Positions 51,937-60,055 of a stretch of 64,000 bases of DNA are shown here, in pieces. This stretch comes from Devosia sp. ZB163. GTDB taxonomy: Bacteria; Pseudomonadota; Alphaproteobacteria; Rhizobiales; Devosiaceae. A model generated the notes under the pieces. That model did not search any database. It was not told where the DNA came from and saw only the letters and a list, made by a program, of their open reading frames with translations. The translations under genes were made by a program, and so were the position numbers. The stretch lies in NCBI RefSeq assembly GCF_028613635.1, contig NZ_JAQRMY010000003.1, positions 74,787-138,786 on the forward strand, written 5' to 3'. The number at the start of each line of letters is the position of its first letter. The stretch's first letter is position 1.

Positions 51937-52878
51937 ATGCGACAAAAGGGGCATGTCCGCGACAAAGGGAAACTGGACTTGGCGGAAAGTAAGGTGCCGC
52001 AGCGGCCGATCTATCACCCCGGCGCGAGCAGCGTGGAAGGTCTGCCCAATGCGCTGCAGATGTTCCACACGACCCCGCTGGTGATGATGAAGCCGCACTG
52101 GCACGCGCAGGTCGAAGTGAACTTCGTCATGTCGGGCTCGGTGCATTACCGCATGCACACCCACGAACTGACGCTGACCGCCGGGCAGATGGTGCTGTTC
52201 TGGGGCGGGCTGCCGCACCAGATGGACGACCTTTCGGACGGTGCGGTCTATGCCGGCGCGCACCTGCCGCTGATGCACTTCTTCCGGCTGCGCCTGCCCG
52301 AGGACGTACCGCACCGGCTGATGCAGGGCGCGACACTCAAGATCGACACCACCGACGATTCCGACGTTTCCAGCTTTCCGCGCTGGAACCTCTATGCCCG
52401 CTCCGGCGATCCGGTGAAGGCCCAGCACGCGGTCGACGAGCTGGTGCTGAGGCTGGAAAGGGTGCGGTTCGAGCCCTTCGAACTCATCGGCGACACGGCG
52501 ACGACCGGTACCCAGCTCGAGACGGCGGAAGTGCAGTCGTCGCGCAATGTGGGGCGGATGTGCGATTTCATCGCCGCCAACTTCCTCCACGAGATCGATT
52601 CGATCGACATTGCGGCGGCGGCGGACCTTCATCCGAAATACGCCATGAGCATCTTCAAGCGCTCGACCGGCATGACGCTCAACGAGTACGTCAACCTGCT
52701 GCGGCTGAGCTATGCGCAGGCGCTGCTGCTGCGCGACGACGCCAATGTGCTGCGGGTGGCGATGGAATCGGGCTTCGGCTCGCTCAGCGCCTTCAACAAG
52801 GCTTTCCGCAAGATCGCCGGCATGTCGCCCTCCGACTTCCGGCGCGATGCCTTCATCCCCGGCGTGCTCGCGTCCTGA
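51937..52878 (+). CDS. AraC-family transcriptional regulator
   Basis: 313 residues if begun at 51937. A cupin-like sensing half (HWHAQVEVNFVMSGSVHYRM, ELTLTAGQMVLFWGGLPHQ) precedes the double helix-turn-helix (about residues 215-300: IDIAAAADLHPKYAMSIFKRSTGMTLNEYVNLLRLSYAQALLL and VAMESGFGSLSAFNKAFRKIAGMSPSDF). The start is uncertain: a TTG at 51979 with AAAGGGA about eight bases upstream would leave the direct repeats at 51939 and 51959 outside the gene. It is divergent from the binding-protein gene and should activate that operon in response to the sugar. Confidence 0.9.
   Translation: MRQKGHVRDKGKLDLAESKVPQRPIYHPGASSVEGLPNALQMFHTTPLVMMKPHWHAQVEVNFVMSGSVHYRMHTHELTLTAGQMVLFWGGLPHQMDDLSDGAVYAGAHLPLMHFFRLRLPEDVPHRLMQGATLKIDTTDDSDVSSFPRWNLYARSGDPVKAQHAVDELVLRLERVRFEPFELIGDTATTGTQLETAEVQSSRNVGRMCDFIAANFLHEIDSIDIAAAADLHPKYAMSIFKRSTGMTLNEYVNLLRLSYAQALLLRDDANVLRVAMESGFGSLSAFNKAFRKIAGMSPSDFRRDAFIPGVLAS
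51939..51966. promoter_or_regulatory. Direct repeats 20 bp apart, candidate AraC half-sites
   Basis: GCGACAAAA (51939) and GCGACAAAG (51959) repeat with a 20-bp offset, the spacing expected for an AraC monomer pair bound on one DNA face. They are in the short divergent region between the binding-protein gene and the regulator gene, and inside the first codons if the regulator begins at 51937. Confidence 0.5.
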
Positions 52879-52941
52879 GCTTGAACAGGCGCGGGCGGGC
52901 ATTGTAACGATGCCCGACTTTGGCGCGCGGGGGGATGCTCG

Positions 52942-53895
52942 ATGTTCGTAGTGGGTGGCGAGAGCCTGATCGATCTGGTGCAGGAACCGGTCGGGGCCGA
53001 CGGCGTCGTGCACATGACGGCGCATCAGGGCGGATCGCCCTATAACTGCGCCATCGCGCTTTCCAAACTCGGCAACGACACCGGCTATCTCTGCCCGATC
53101 AGCAAGGATGGCTTCGGCACCTACCTGCTCGGTCCGCTCGACGCGGCCGGGGTGAAGCCGCTGCTCAAGGAACGCGTGTTCGCCCCCACGACGCTGGCCG
53201 TGGTGACGCTCGATGCGCAGAAGAAGGCGCAGTACGAGTTCTATCGCGGCGCCGACCGGGCCTTCACGCAGGAAGGCATGGTCGCGACGCTCCCCGACGC
53301 GCTCGATGTCTACCAGATCGGCGGCTTCTGCCCGATCGAGCCGACGGACGCCGCGATCTGGACCGAAGTGGTGAAAGCGGCTGCCAGGAACGGCGCGACG
53401 ATCTCGATCGACCCGAATGTGCGCCCGTCGCTGGTGTCCGACTTCGAGGGCTACAAGACCCGCCTCGGAGCCTTTCTCGACCTCTCGCACATCATCAAGA
53501 TGTCGATCGAGGACCTCTTGGCGCTGCAGCCCGAGCTCTCGATCGAAGCGCATAGCGCGGCGCTGCTGGCGCGACCGAACTGCGAGCTGGTGGTGGTGAC
53601 GCTGGGCGAAGAGGGCTCGCTGGCCTTCTCGAAGAGCGTGCGCGGCAAGGCCGGCATCTGGGCCCCGCCGGTGTTCGGCGACACGGTCGGCGCGGGCGAC
53701 AGCCTGATGGCCGGCATCCTCACGTGGCTCAGAGACCACGACGCGCTGAAGCCGGGCCGGCTCGGCGCCCTGACCGGGGATCAGCTCAACGACATGCTGC
53801 GCTTCGGCGCCGTGGTGGCGGGTATCAACTGCGGCCGCAAGGGGTGCGTGCCGCCCACCCGCGCCGAGGTCGACGTGGTGCTGGGCCGGGGCTGA
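52942..53895 (+). CDS. PfkB-family carbohydrate kinase (fructokinase-like)
   Basis: 317 residues with both family signatures. The first is near the N-terminus (GGSPYNCAIALSKLGNDTGYLCPISKDGFG) and the second near the C-terminus, GDTVGAGDSLMAGILTW, with the catalytic Asp in GAGDS. It phosphorylates a free sugar, probably fructose, at the cytoplasmic face after uptake. It follows the AraC gene by about 63 bp and may be co-regulated with the importer; other PfkB specificities such as ribose or KDG kinase are possible. Confidence 0.92.
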   Translation: MFVVGGESLIDLVQEPVGADGVVHMTAHQGGSPYNCAIALSKLGNDTGYLCPISKDGFGTYLLGPLDAAGVKPLLKERVFAPTTLAVVTLDAQKKAQYEFYRGADRAFTQEGMVATLPDALDVYQIGGFCPIEPTDAAIWTEVVKAAARNGATISIDPNVRPSLVSDFEGYKTRLGAFLDLSHIIKMSIEDLLALQPELSIEAHSAALLARPNCELVVVTLGEEGSLAFSKSVRGKAGIWAPPVFGDTVGAGDSLMAGILTWLRDHDALKPGRLGALTGDQLNDMLRFGAVVAGINCGRKGCVPPTRAEVDVVLGRG

Positions 53896-53920
53896 AGGAG
53901 CTCAACGGCTTCTGTTTGCT

Positions 53921-53953
53921 CCCTCATGGCCGGGACGAGCCCGGTGATGAGGG
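53921..53953. repeat. CCCTCAT/ATGAGGG palindrome with nested CCGGG/CCCGG
   Basis: CCCTCATGGCCGGG and the near reverse complement GCCCGGTGATGAGGG flank ACGA. It belongs to the GGCCGGG family seen at 25352 and 30834. It lies between the kinase stop and the nadB stop and may end both convergent transcripts. Confidence 0.6.
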
Positions 53954-53989
53954 ATCGCATTGGGAGCGGCGCACTTCAACCGCGAGACG

Positions 53990-55579
53990 CTAGGCCCCGG
54001 CGCGGATCACGAGAGCGTCGTCGAGCGTCATTTCGGTGTGGCGCAGCCATTCGGGCCGGCTCACAGGGAAATCGGTGCGATAGTGCCCGCCACGGCTTTC
54101 CTCGCGCTGTAGCGCTCCCGCCGCGACCAGTGTCGCCGAGACCGTCATGTTGAGGAACGAGCGGGTAACGCCCTGCGCCGTGGTTTCGAGCTCGGCGATG
54201 CGGCGGAGCGCCTTGCGCAAGTCGGTCGCGTTGCGCTCGACGCCGACGAGGTCGGTCATCACGCGGCGCAATTCCTGCACCGATGGGTGGTTCCTCAGCC
54301 GCTCCTCGACCGCTTCGCCCTCGGCCTCGTTCCAGCCGATGCCGGGGAAGGGGGCGAGCGGCGCGCGCAGGGGCTCGAGCCCCGAGATATCGGCGGCGAT
54401 GCGGGCGCCGTAGACCACGGCTTCGAGCAGCGAGTTGGAGGCAAGCCGGTTGGCGCCGTGGAGGCCGGTCGACGAGCACTCCCCGGCGGCCCAGAGGCCG
54501 GGCAGGGAGGTGCGGCCGCGGTCGTCCACCTTCACTCCACCCATGTGGTAGTGGGCGGCCGGGGTCACCGGGATCAACTGGGTCACGGGGTCGATGCCCG
54601 CGTCGAGGCAGTACTTCGCAACCGTCGGGAAGTCGGTGAGGATGCGGGGGCCGATCGCCTGCCGCGTATCGAGGAAGACGCGGTGCCCGGCCCTGATCTG
54701 GCGGTAGTTGGCGCGGGCGACGATGTCGCGGGGGGCCAGCTCGGCATCCGGATGCACCGCGGGCATGAAGCGCTCGCCGAGTTCGTTGACGAGGATGGCG
54801 CCTTCGCCGCGCAGGGCTTCGGTGGCCAGCGGGGCCGGATCGGCGCCGGTGGCGATGGCGGTGGGGTGGAACTGCACGAACTCGGGGTCGGCGATCAGCG
54901 CTCCGGCCCGGGCCGCCATGCCCATGGCGTGGCCGCGGACACCCGGCGGGTTGGTGGTGACGGCGTAGAGGCCGCCGAGGCCGCCGGCCGCGAGCACCGT
55001 GGCGCGGGCGCGCACCAGCACCGGCTCGGCATAGCGGTCGCCGAGCTTGCGCGTGTAGACGCCGATGATGCGGCCATCGGCGCGGGCGAGGTCGACGACG
55101 GTCAGGCCCTCGACGACGCGGATCGAGGGGGTCTTGCGCACCTCGGCGATGATGGCCTGCATGATGGCGTAGCCGGCGCGATCGCCTTCGACGCGCACCA
55201 CGCGGTTGCGGGAATGGGCGGCTTCCTTGCTGAGGATGTAGCGCCCCAGCTCGTCGCGGTCGAAAGGCGTGCCCCAGCGGGCGAGATCCTCGATGCGTTC
55301 GGCGGCTTCGGCGGCGACCGATATCGCTTCGGCGCTATCGACGATGCCGGCGCCGGCGATCTCGGTGTCGGTGGCGTGCGCCTGGGGCGTATCGCCTTCG
55401 CCCACGGCGGCGGCAACACCACCCTGGGCCCAGGCCGAGGATGCGCCGGAGCCGAGCGGCTTGGGGGAGATGACCGTGACGGGTCGGGGAGCGAGCTTGA
55501 GGGCGCAGAACAGCCCTGCCAGCCCGGCGCCGACGATGAGGGCACCGTCGGCGTTGAGCACGTTGTCGGTAATGGTCAT
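53990..55579 (-). CDS. nadB: L-aspartate oxidase
   Basis: About 529 residues from the ATG at 55577-55579, which has GGGAGGA upstream. FAD-binding ALIVGAGLAGLFCALKL is at the N-terminus. The substrate region has EFVQFHPTAIATG, RGEGAILVNELGERFMP, TPAAHYHMGGVKVDDRGRTSLPGLWAAGECS and GLHGANRLASNSLLEAVVYGARIA. It oxidises aspartate to iminoaspartate, the first step of de novo NAD synthesis, and passes it to NadA. Two unrelated genes separate it from nadA; nadC is not in the window. Confidence 0.95.
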   Translation of the reverse strand: MTITDNVLNADGALIVGAGLAGLFCALKLAPRPVTVISPKPLGSGASSAWAQGGVAAAVGEGDTPQAHATDTEIAGAGIVDSAEAISVAAEAAERIEDLARWGTPFDRDELGRYILSKEAAHSRNRVVRVEGDRAGYAIMQAIIAEVRKTPSIRVVEGLTVVDLARADGRIIGVYTRKLGDRYAEPVLVRARATVLAAGGLGGLYAVTTNPPGVRGHAMGMAARAGALIADPEFVQFHPTAIATGADPAPLATEALRGEGAILVNELGERFMPAVHPDAELAPRDIVARANYRQIRAGHRVFLDTRQAIGPRILTDFPTVAKYCLDAGIDPVTQLIPVTPAAHYHMGGVKVDDRGRTSLPGLWAAGECSSTGLHGANRLASNSLLEAVVYGARIAADISGLEPLRAPLAPFPGIGWNEAEGEAVEERLRNHPSVQELRRVMTDLVGVERNATDLRKALRRIAELETTAQGVTRSFLNMTVSATLVAAGALQREESRGGHYRTDFPVSRPEWLRHTEMTLDDALVIRAGA

Positions 55580-55604
55580 CAGTCCTCCCGGGCAGGCGCC
55601 GGGG

Positions 55605-55973
55605 TCAGGCCTCGTCGACGACCGGTGCTGCCGCGGCACGCTTCTTAAGCGATTCGATGCAGTTCATGGCGCTCGACTTCGATTTGTAGGTCTCGGACCG
55701 CACCATCGGCTCGTTGTTGGCAGCAATGAAGCGGACGAAGGTCTGCCCGTCCTTGCTGGCGACGAGCTCGAAGCGGTAGCCCTTGCCCGTTTCCCCCTTG
55801 GTCATGTCGACGGTGCTGGCGCCGGGCGCGTTCTTCTTGAGCGAGTCGATGCAGTTCTGGGCGCTGGCCTTGCTCGTGTAGTTCTCGGACCACAGCATGA
55901 TCTCGGAGTTGTAGACGAACTTGGCCGCGAACTGGCCGCCCTTGGCGGAAGTGATCTTGAAACTGTGAGGCAC
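55605..55973 (-). CDS. YegP/DUF1508 family protein, two repeats
   Basis: 122 residues, two copies of a 45-residue repeat. The first copy is AKGGQFAAKFVYNSEIMLWSENYTSKASAQNCIDSLKKNA; the second is SKDGQTFVRFIAANNEPMVRSETYKSKSSAMNCIESLKKRA. The fold is a small beta-alpha unit of unknown function, sometimes linked to chromosome or RNA stress. It lies 25 bp upstream of nadB on the same strand, so it probably leads that operon. Confidence 0.92.
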   Translation of the reverse strand: MPHSFKITSAKGGQFAAKFVYNSEIMLWSENYTSKASAQNCIDSLKKNAPGASTVDMTKGETGKGYRFELVASKDGQTFVRFIAANNEPMVRSETYKSKSSAMNCIESLKKRAAAAPVVDEA

Positions 55974-56179
55974 GACGCTTGACCCCTCGGTTGCGGGCCG
56001 GGTGAGCAGTCATGGCCCTGTTGCGCAAGGTTAGCGCGAGGAGGCGCGTGCGCAATACACAATGTCGCCTATGTGTCTGATTGGTCGATGCTTGTCCCGA
56101 CGCTGCATCACGGAGGGCCGAGCGCCGTAGACGGAACTACGTACGTATCGCTAGATTGCCAGCCATCGCGGGGGCGGTG

Positions 56180-56974
56180 GTGGCAAAACTGGCGCTTGCA
56201 GTGGGGGAGGAGAGGCGGCTCGGCGCAGACCGGGTGAGCTTCCGCATCACCACGCGCGCCGCCCAGCTGGCTCATCGGTCATTCGGCCAGTCGGTCGTCG
56301 TCTATGGGCGCGCGGCTGATCTCGTGATGTTCCAGGGCATGGGCCGCGTGATCGGCCTCGACTTCGATGCCCCCGGGTTCGACCTCGTGCGGCTGGCCGA
56401 CTACCGCGCCTTTGCCGCGCCGGTGCCGAGCGAGGCGGAGGCGGAGGTGCGCGACCCCGGCGTGCGGCGCAGCCTTTCACTGAGCGACGAGCGCTTCGAG
56501 GAAATCCTGCGGCTCGCGACGGCGACCGAGATCAACAGGCAGGCCCTGGCCGAGGCCGCGGCTGTGTTCGAGCACGACCGGCAGACGGACCTCGACAAGT
56601 ACCTGACGGTGCACGACCGGGTGCTGCAGCGCTGGAGCCATCGCTGCGCCTTCACGGGCGCGCAGTTCGAGCCGAGCAAGACCCGGCCGCACCCGCTGCT
56701 GAGCGTCGTCGCTATCCGGCCGCGCGAGCTGGGCGGGCTGCTGCACGTCCGCAACTACCTGCCGATGAGCAAGGAGGTCGAGTTCGCCTGGCAGCGCGGG
56801 CACCTGACGCTGGGGCCGAGCCTGGGTTTCCAGGTCTCCGAGCGGCTCATCGATCCCGAACTGCGCGAGCGGCTGCTGCCGCTGGGGCGGCTGGAGCTGT
56901 CGGCCGAGCCGTCTCAATGGCCGGATCTCGAGGCGGTGGCGTACCACCGGCTCAACATCTTCGATCGCGATTAG
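56180..56974 (+). CDS. Uncharacterised protein with a degenerate HNH-like C-terminal domain
   Basis: About 264 residues if begun at one of the paired GTGs at 56177-56182, with GGGGG just upstream; longer starts add only basic low-complexity sequence. Residues 1 to about 110 ([20 protein letters not shown]...[22 protein letters not shown]) match nothing I recognise. Residues about 150-215 follow the HNH_2 layout: RCAFTGAQF, then LLSVVAIRP (catalytic HIxP His replaced by Ala), then [23 protein letters not shown] where N is kept but the second His is Glu and the final Asp region is altered. Nuclease activity is therefore unlikely. It may be a DNA- or nucleotide-binding derivative. Its stop overlaps the nadA stop tail-to-tail by two bases. 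Confidence 0.7.
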   Translation: MAKLALAVGEERRLGADRVSFRITTRAAQLAHRSFGQSVVVYGRAADLVMFQGMGRVIGLDFDAPGFDLVRLADYRAFAAPVPSEAEAEVRDPGVRRSLSLSDERFEEILRLATATEINRQALAEAAAVFEHDRQTDLDKYLTVHDRVLQRWSHRCAFTGAQFEPSKTRPHPLLSVVAIRPRELGGLLHVRNYLPMSKEVEFAWQRGHLTLGPSLGFQVSERLIDPELRERLLPLGRLELSAEPSQWPDLEAVAYHRLNIFDRD

Positions 56975-58035
56975 TCGCGCTTCTTCGAGAAATCGATCAT
57001 CCGCTGCACGGCGGCGCGAGCGGGCTCGAGCAGTTCCTCGGCGACCGTCACTTCCTCGGTCATGGTGTGGAGCGACCACAGCACGTTCTCGAGGTTGATG
57101 CGCTTCATGTGCGGGCAGATGTTGCAGCCGCGCAGGAAATCGACGCCGGTTGCTTCCGAGGCCACGTTGTCGGACATCGAGCACTCGGTGACCATCACCA
57201 CGCGCGGCGGCTTCTGCGTCTTCACGTAATCGATCATCGCGGCGGTCGAGCCGGCGAAATCCACCGCGTCGATCACCTCGGGCGGGCATTCGGGGTGGGC
57301 GATGATCTTGGCCGTCGGGTAGGCATGGCGCAGTTCGGCGATGTCTGCTGCGGTGAAGGTCTCGTGCACTTCGCACGAGCCGGCCCAGGTGATGACCTTC
57401 TTTTTGGTCTTCTTGGCGGTGTTCCGCGCCAGGTACTGGTCGGGGATCATGATTACGGTGTCGCCGGGCACGCCGTTGACGATGTCGGCGGCGTTCGACG
57501 AGGTGCAGCAGACGTCCGTCACCGCCTTAACGGCGGCCGAGGTGTTGACGTAGGTCACCACCGGCACGCCCGGATACTGGGCGCGCATGGCGATGACGTC
57601 CTCGGGCGTGATCGAGGAGGCAAGCGAGCAGCCGGCGCGGCTGTCGGGGATCAGCACGGTCTTTTTGGGATTGAGGAGCTTGGACGTCTCGGCCATGAAG
57701 TGCACGCCGCACTGGACGATGATCGACTGCTTGACCTTGGTCGCCTCGATGGCGAGCTGCAGGCTGTCGCCGACGATATCGGCGACGCCGTGATAGATCT
57801 GGGGCGACTGGTAGTTGTGGGCGAGGATGACGGCATCCTTCTCCTTCTTCAGCCGGTTGATCTGCAGGATCAGCGGCGCATAGAAGGGCCATTCGATCTC
57901 GGGGATGCGGTCTTTCACCCGGTCGTAGACGCGCGCGGTGACGCGCTCGACCGCCTTGGTGAACTTGAGGTCGAAACTCTCCGCGAGGATGGCGCGAGCC
58001 TCCTCGAGCGGGGTGAGAGCGTTGATCAGCTGCAC
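56971..58035 (-). CDS. nadA: Quinolinate synthase
   Basis: About 354 residues from the GTG at 58033-58035, which has GGAGGG eight bases upstream; an earlier GTG at 58065 has poor context. The three [4Fe-4S] cluster Cys are visible: [29 protein letters not shown] and [11 protein letters not shown], with [21 protein letters not shown] and the substrate-binding [13 protein letters not shown]. It condenses iminoaspartate with dihydroxyacetone phosphate to quinolinate. It overlaps the HNH-like gene tail-to-tail and stands divergent from eda. Confidence 0.95.
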   Translation of the reverse strand: MQLINALTPLEEARAILAESFDLKFTKAVERVTARVYDRVKDRIPEIEWPFYAPLILQINRLKKEKDAVILAHNYQSPQIYHGVADIVGDSLQLAIEATKVKQSIIVQCGVHFMAETSKLLNPKKTVLIPDSRAGCSLASSITPEDVIAMRAQYPGVPVVTYVNTSAAVKAVTDVCCTSSNAADIVNGVPGDTVIMIPDQYLARNTAKKTKKKVITWAGSCEVHETFTAADIAELRHAYPTAKIIAHPECPPEVIDAVDFAGSTAAMIDYVKTQKPPRVVMVTECSMSDNVASEATGVDFLRGCNICPHMKRINLENVLWSLHTMTEEVTVAEELLEPARAAVQRMIDFSKKRD

Positions 58036-58164
58036 CGCGGCGTCCCTCCAAGAACGGGGGGACACTTAAGGTCGAATGCCCCATATTTCAATGCAGCGAT
58101 TTGGCTTGATCGCGGCCCGGCTCTTGCCTAACCCTCACGCGCACCAAGGCCAAAGAGGATCATC

Positions 58165-58800
58165 ATGCCGCAAGACGCCGCCGCCCTCCGTCAGACGCTC
58201 TCGCTCGCGCCGGTGATCCCGGTGATCGTGCTGGACGATGTTGCCGCGGCGCGCCCGCTGGCCGAAGCGCTGGTCGCCGGTGGCCTGCCGGTGCTGGAAG
58301 TGACGCTCAGGACCCCGCACGCGCTGCAGATCATCGAGGAAATGGCCAAGGTGCCGGGCGCGGTCGTCGGCTCCGGTACGGTGCGCTCGCCGCTGCAGAT
58401 GGGCCACTCGGTCGATGCCGGCTGCCAGTTCATGGTCTCGCCCGGCGCTTCGCCGCGCCTGCTCGAGGCCGCCGAGGAGCACAATATCCCGCTGCTGCCC
58501 GGCATCGGCACGCCGACCGAGGCGATGACGGCGTCCGAGCATGGCTACTCGTTCCTCAAGTTCTTCCCGGCGGAGGCGCTGGGCGGGGTGAAGGTGCTGA
58601 AGGCCTATGCCTCGCCGCTCGCCGACATCACGTTCTGCCCGACCGGCGGCATCGACATGGCCAAAGCCAGGGAATACCTCGCGCTCCCCAACGTCATCTG
58701 CGTGGGCGGCTCGTGGATCATGCCGGCCGACGCCATCGCCAACCGCGAGTGGGGGCGGATCGAGACTCTGGCGCGCGAAGCGGCGGGGTTGAGGGGCTGA
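58165..58800 (+). CDS. eda: 2-dehydro-3-deoxy-phosphogluconate aldolase (KDPG/KHG aldolase)
   Basis: 211 residues. A class I aldolase of the KDPG family: the catalytic Glu is in VLEVTLRTPHA, the Schiff-base Lys in FLKFFPAEALGG and the phosphate-binding region in PTGGIDMAKAREYL. It splits KDPG to pyruvate and glyceraldehyde 3-phosphate in the Entner-Doudoroff pathway and can also act on KHG or KDG phosphate. The 2-keto-3-deoxy acids made by dehydratases elsewhere in the window could reach it after phosphorylation. It stands alone, with a hairpin before the modE gene. Confidence 0.94.
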   Translation: MPQDAAALRQTLSLAPVIPVIVLDDVAAARPLAEALVAGGLPVLEVTLRTPHALQIIEEMAKVPGAVVGSGTVRSPLQMGHSVDAGCQFMVSPGASPRLLEAAEEHNIPLLPGIGTPTEAMTASEHGYSFLKFFPAEALGGVKVLKAYASPLADITFCPTGGIDMAKAREYLALPNVICVGGSWIMPADAIANREWGRIETLAREAAGLRG

Positions 58801-58815
58801 TATCTGCCAGTCCGA

Positions 58816-58838
58816 CCTTCTCCCCTTGTGGGAGAAGG
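58816..58838. terminator. Hairpin between eda and modE
   Basis: CCTTCTCCC and GGGAGAAGG form a perfect 9-bp stem with a CTTGT loop, 16 bases after the eda stop. It is either a terminator or another small copy of the CCTCCCCC-type repeats. Confidence 0.6.
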
Positions 58839-58855
58839 CGATCACGGAGGGTGCC

Positions 58856-59227
58856 GTGAAGAAGAGCAGTCCGGTCGTAGGCCTCTCCCACCTGCGCATC
58901 ACGCTGTCCGAGAGCTTCTATGTCGGACCCGGGCGGGCCGACCTGATGGAGCTCATCGCCGAGACCGGTTCGATCTCGCAGGCGGCCAAGCGCATGGGCA
59001 TGTCCTACAAGCGCGCCTGGGAGCTGGTGCAGGCGCTCAACGAGGGCTTCGGCGCGCCGCTGGTCGAGACGGCGCGCGGCGGTAAGGAACAGGGCGCCTC
59101 GCTGACCGAGGCCGGGCGCGAGGTGCTGGAGCGCTATCGCGGCATGCAGGACGCGACGCGCCGGGCGATTGCGCGCGACGTCGACGCCCTGGCAGCGCTC
59201 CATAGCGATATTTCCAAGCGAAAATAA
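58856..59227 (+). CDS. ModE-type molybdenum-responsive winged-helix regulator (single DNA-binding domain)
   Basis: About 123 residues from the GTG at 58856, which has GGAGG five bases upstream. The N-terminal half is a winged helix-turn-helix (ADLMELIAETGSISQAAKRMGMSYKRAWELV) with the wing LVETARGGKEQGASLTEAG, as in ModE. The two TOBE molybdate-binding domains of full ModE are absent, so this is a short ModE-like protein. It is directly upstream of modA, and a Mo-box overlaps its last codons. Confidence 0.88.
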   Translation: MKKSSPVVGLSHLRITLSESFYVGPGRADLMELIAETGSISQAAKRMGMSYKRAWELVQALNEGFGAPLVETARGGKEQGASLTEAGREVLERYRGMQDATRRAIARDVDALAALHSDISKRK

Positions 59228-59231
59228 CGCT
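59204..59231. promoter_or_regulatory. Mo-box 1 (ModE operator candidate)
   Basis: AGCGATATTT and AAATAACGCT form an inverted repeat (9 of 10 positions) with an 8-base centre. It overlaps the end of the modE coding region. The CGnTATTT...AAATAnCG form matches the ModE consensus of alpha- and gammaproteobacteria. Confidence 0.6.
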
Positions 59232-59261
59232 TGAACGCAGCATCCGGCTTTGCCAGAACCA

Positions 59262-59287
59262 TCGATATTCCCGAGTGGACATATCGA
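59262..59287. promoter_or_regulatory. Mo-box 2 (ModE operator candidate)
   Basis: TCGATAT and ATATCGA flank a 12-bp centre, ending 9 bp before the modA ATG. A repressor there would cover both the promoter and the translation start of modA, while Mo-box 1 lies 31 bp upstream. Confidence 0.6.
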
Positions 59288-59296
59288 GAGCGGATC

Positions 59297-60046
59297 ATGC
59301 TTCGGACTATCCTCCTGACAGGTGTCGCGCTTGCCACGATGAGCGTGCCGGCACTGGCGGCCGATGTCAGCGCCGCCGTGGCGGCCAACTTCACCAAGCC
59401 GGCCGAGGAACTGGGCGCGGCCTTCACCGCCAGGACCGGCGATACGGTGAGGTTCAGCTTCGGCGCCACCGGGCAGCTCTACACGCAGATCTCGCAGGGC
59501 GCTCCGTTCGAGGTGTTCCTCGCCGCCGACAACAAGCGTCCGGCCCGGGCCGTGACCGAGGGCCACGCGGTCGAGGGCACCGTGTTCACCTATGCGGTGG
59601 GCAAGGTCGTGCTCTACTCGCCGACCGTCGACGTCACCGACGGCGCCGCCGTGCTCGCGGCCAACGCCTTCCATCATCTTTCCGTCGCCGACCCGAAGAC
59701 CGCGCCCTATGGCGCGGCGGGCATGGAGGTGCTGGAAAAGCTCGGGCTCACCGATGCGGTATCGTCCAAGATCGTCACCGGCGAGAACATCTCGCAGGCG
59801 CTGCAGTTCGTCGACAGCGGCAATGCCGAGCTCGGCTTCGTCGCCCTGAGCCAGGTGTCGGACAAGCCCGCGACCCAGGTCTGGCGGGTGCCGGCCGAGG
59901 ACTACTCGCCGATCCTGCAGGATGCGGTCCTCACCAAGGCGGGCGAGGCCGATCCGGCGGCCAAGGCCTTCCTCGAGTTCTTGCGGAGCGACGAGGCCAA
60001 GGCCATCATCGAGAAGTACGGCTATGAGGTCGGTTCGGCCGGTTGA
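59297..60046 (+). CDS. modA: Molybdate ABC transporter substrate-binding protein
   Basis: About 249 residues. The signal peptide MLRTILLTGVALATMSVPALA is followed by the molybdate-binding fold: SAAVAANFTKPAEELGAAFTA, RFSFGATGQLYTQISQGAPFEVFLAADN and GNAELGFVALSQV. These contain the typical oxyanion-binding Ser/Thr and backbone loops. It delivers molybdate or tungstate to ModB. The ATG at 59297 directly follows Mo-box 2. It is preceded by modE and followed after about 9 bp by modB. Confidence 0.93.
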   Translation: MLRTILLTGVALATMSVPALAADVSAAVAANFTKPAEELGAAFTARTGDTVRFSFGATGQLYTQISQGAPFEVFLAADNKRPARAVTEGHAVEGTVFTYAVGKVVLYSPTVDVTDGAAVLAANAFHHLSVADPKTAPYGAAGMEVLEKLGLTDAVSSKIVTGENISQALQFVDSGNAELGFVALSQVSDKPATQVWRVPAEDYSPILQDAVLTKAGEADPAAKAFLEFLRSDEAKAIIEKYGYEVGSAG

Positions 60047-60055
60047 GGACCAAGC

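Noticed and set aside
59231-59296. Upstream TTG start for modA at 59231
   Set aside because: It would put a non-signal extension before the signal peptide and translate through Mo-box 2; the ATG at 59297 gives a normal signal peptide.
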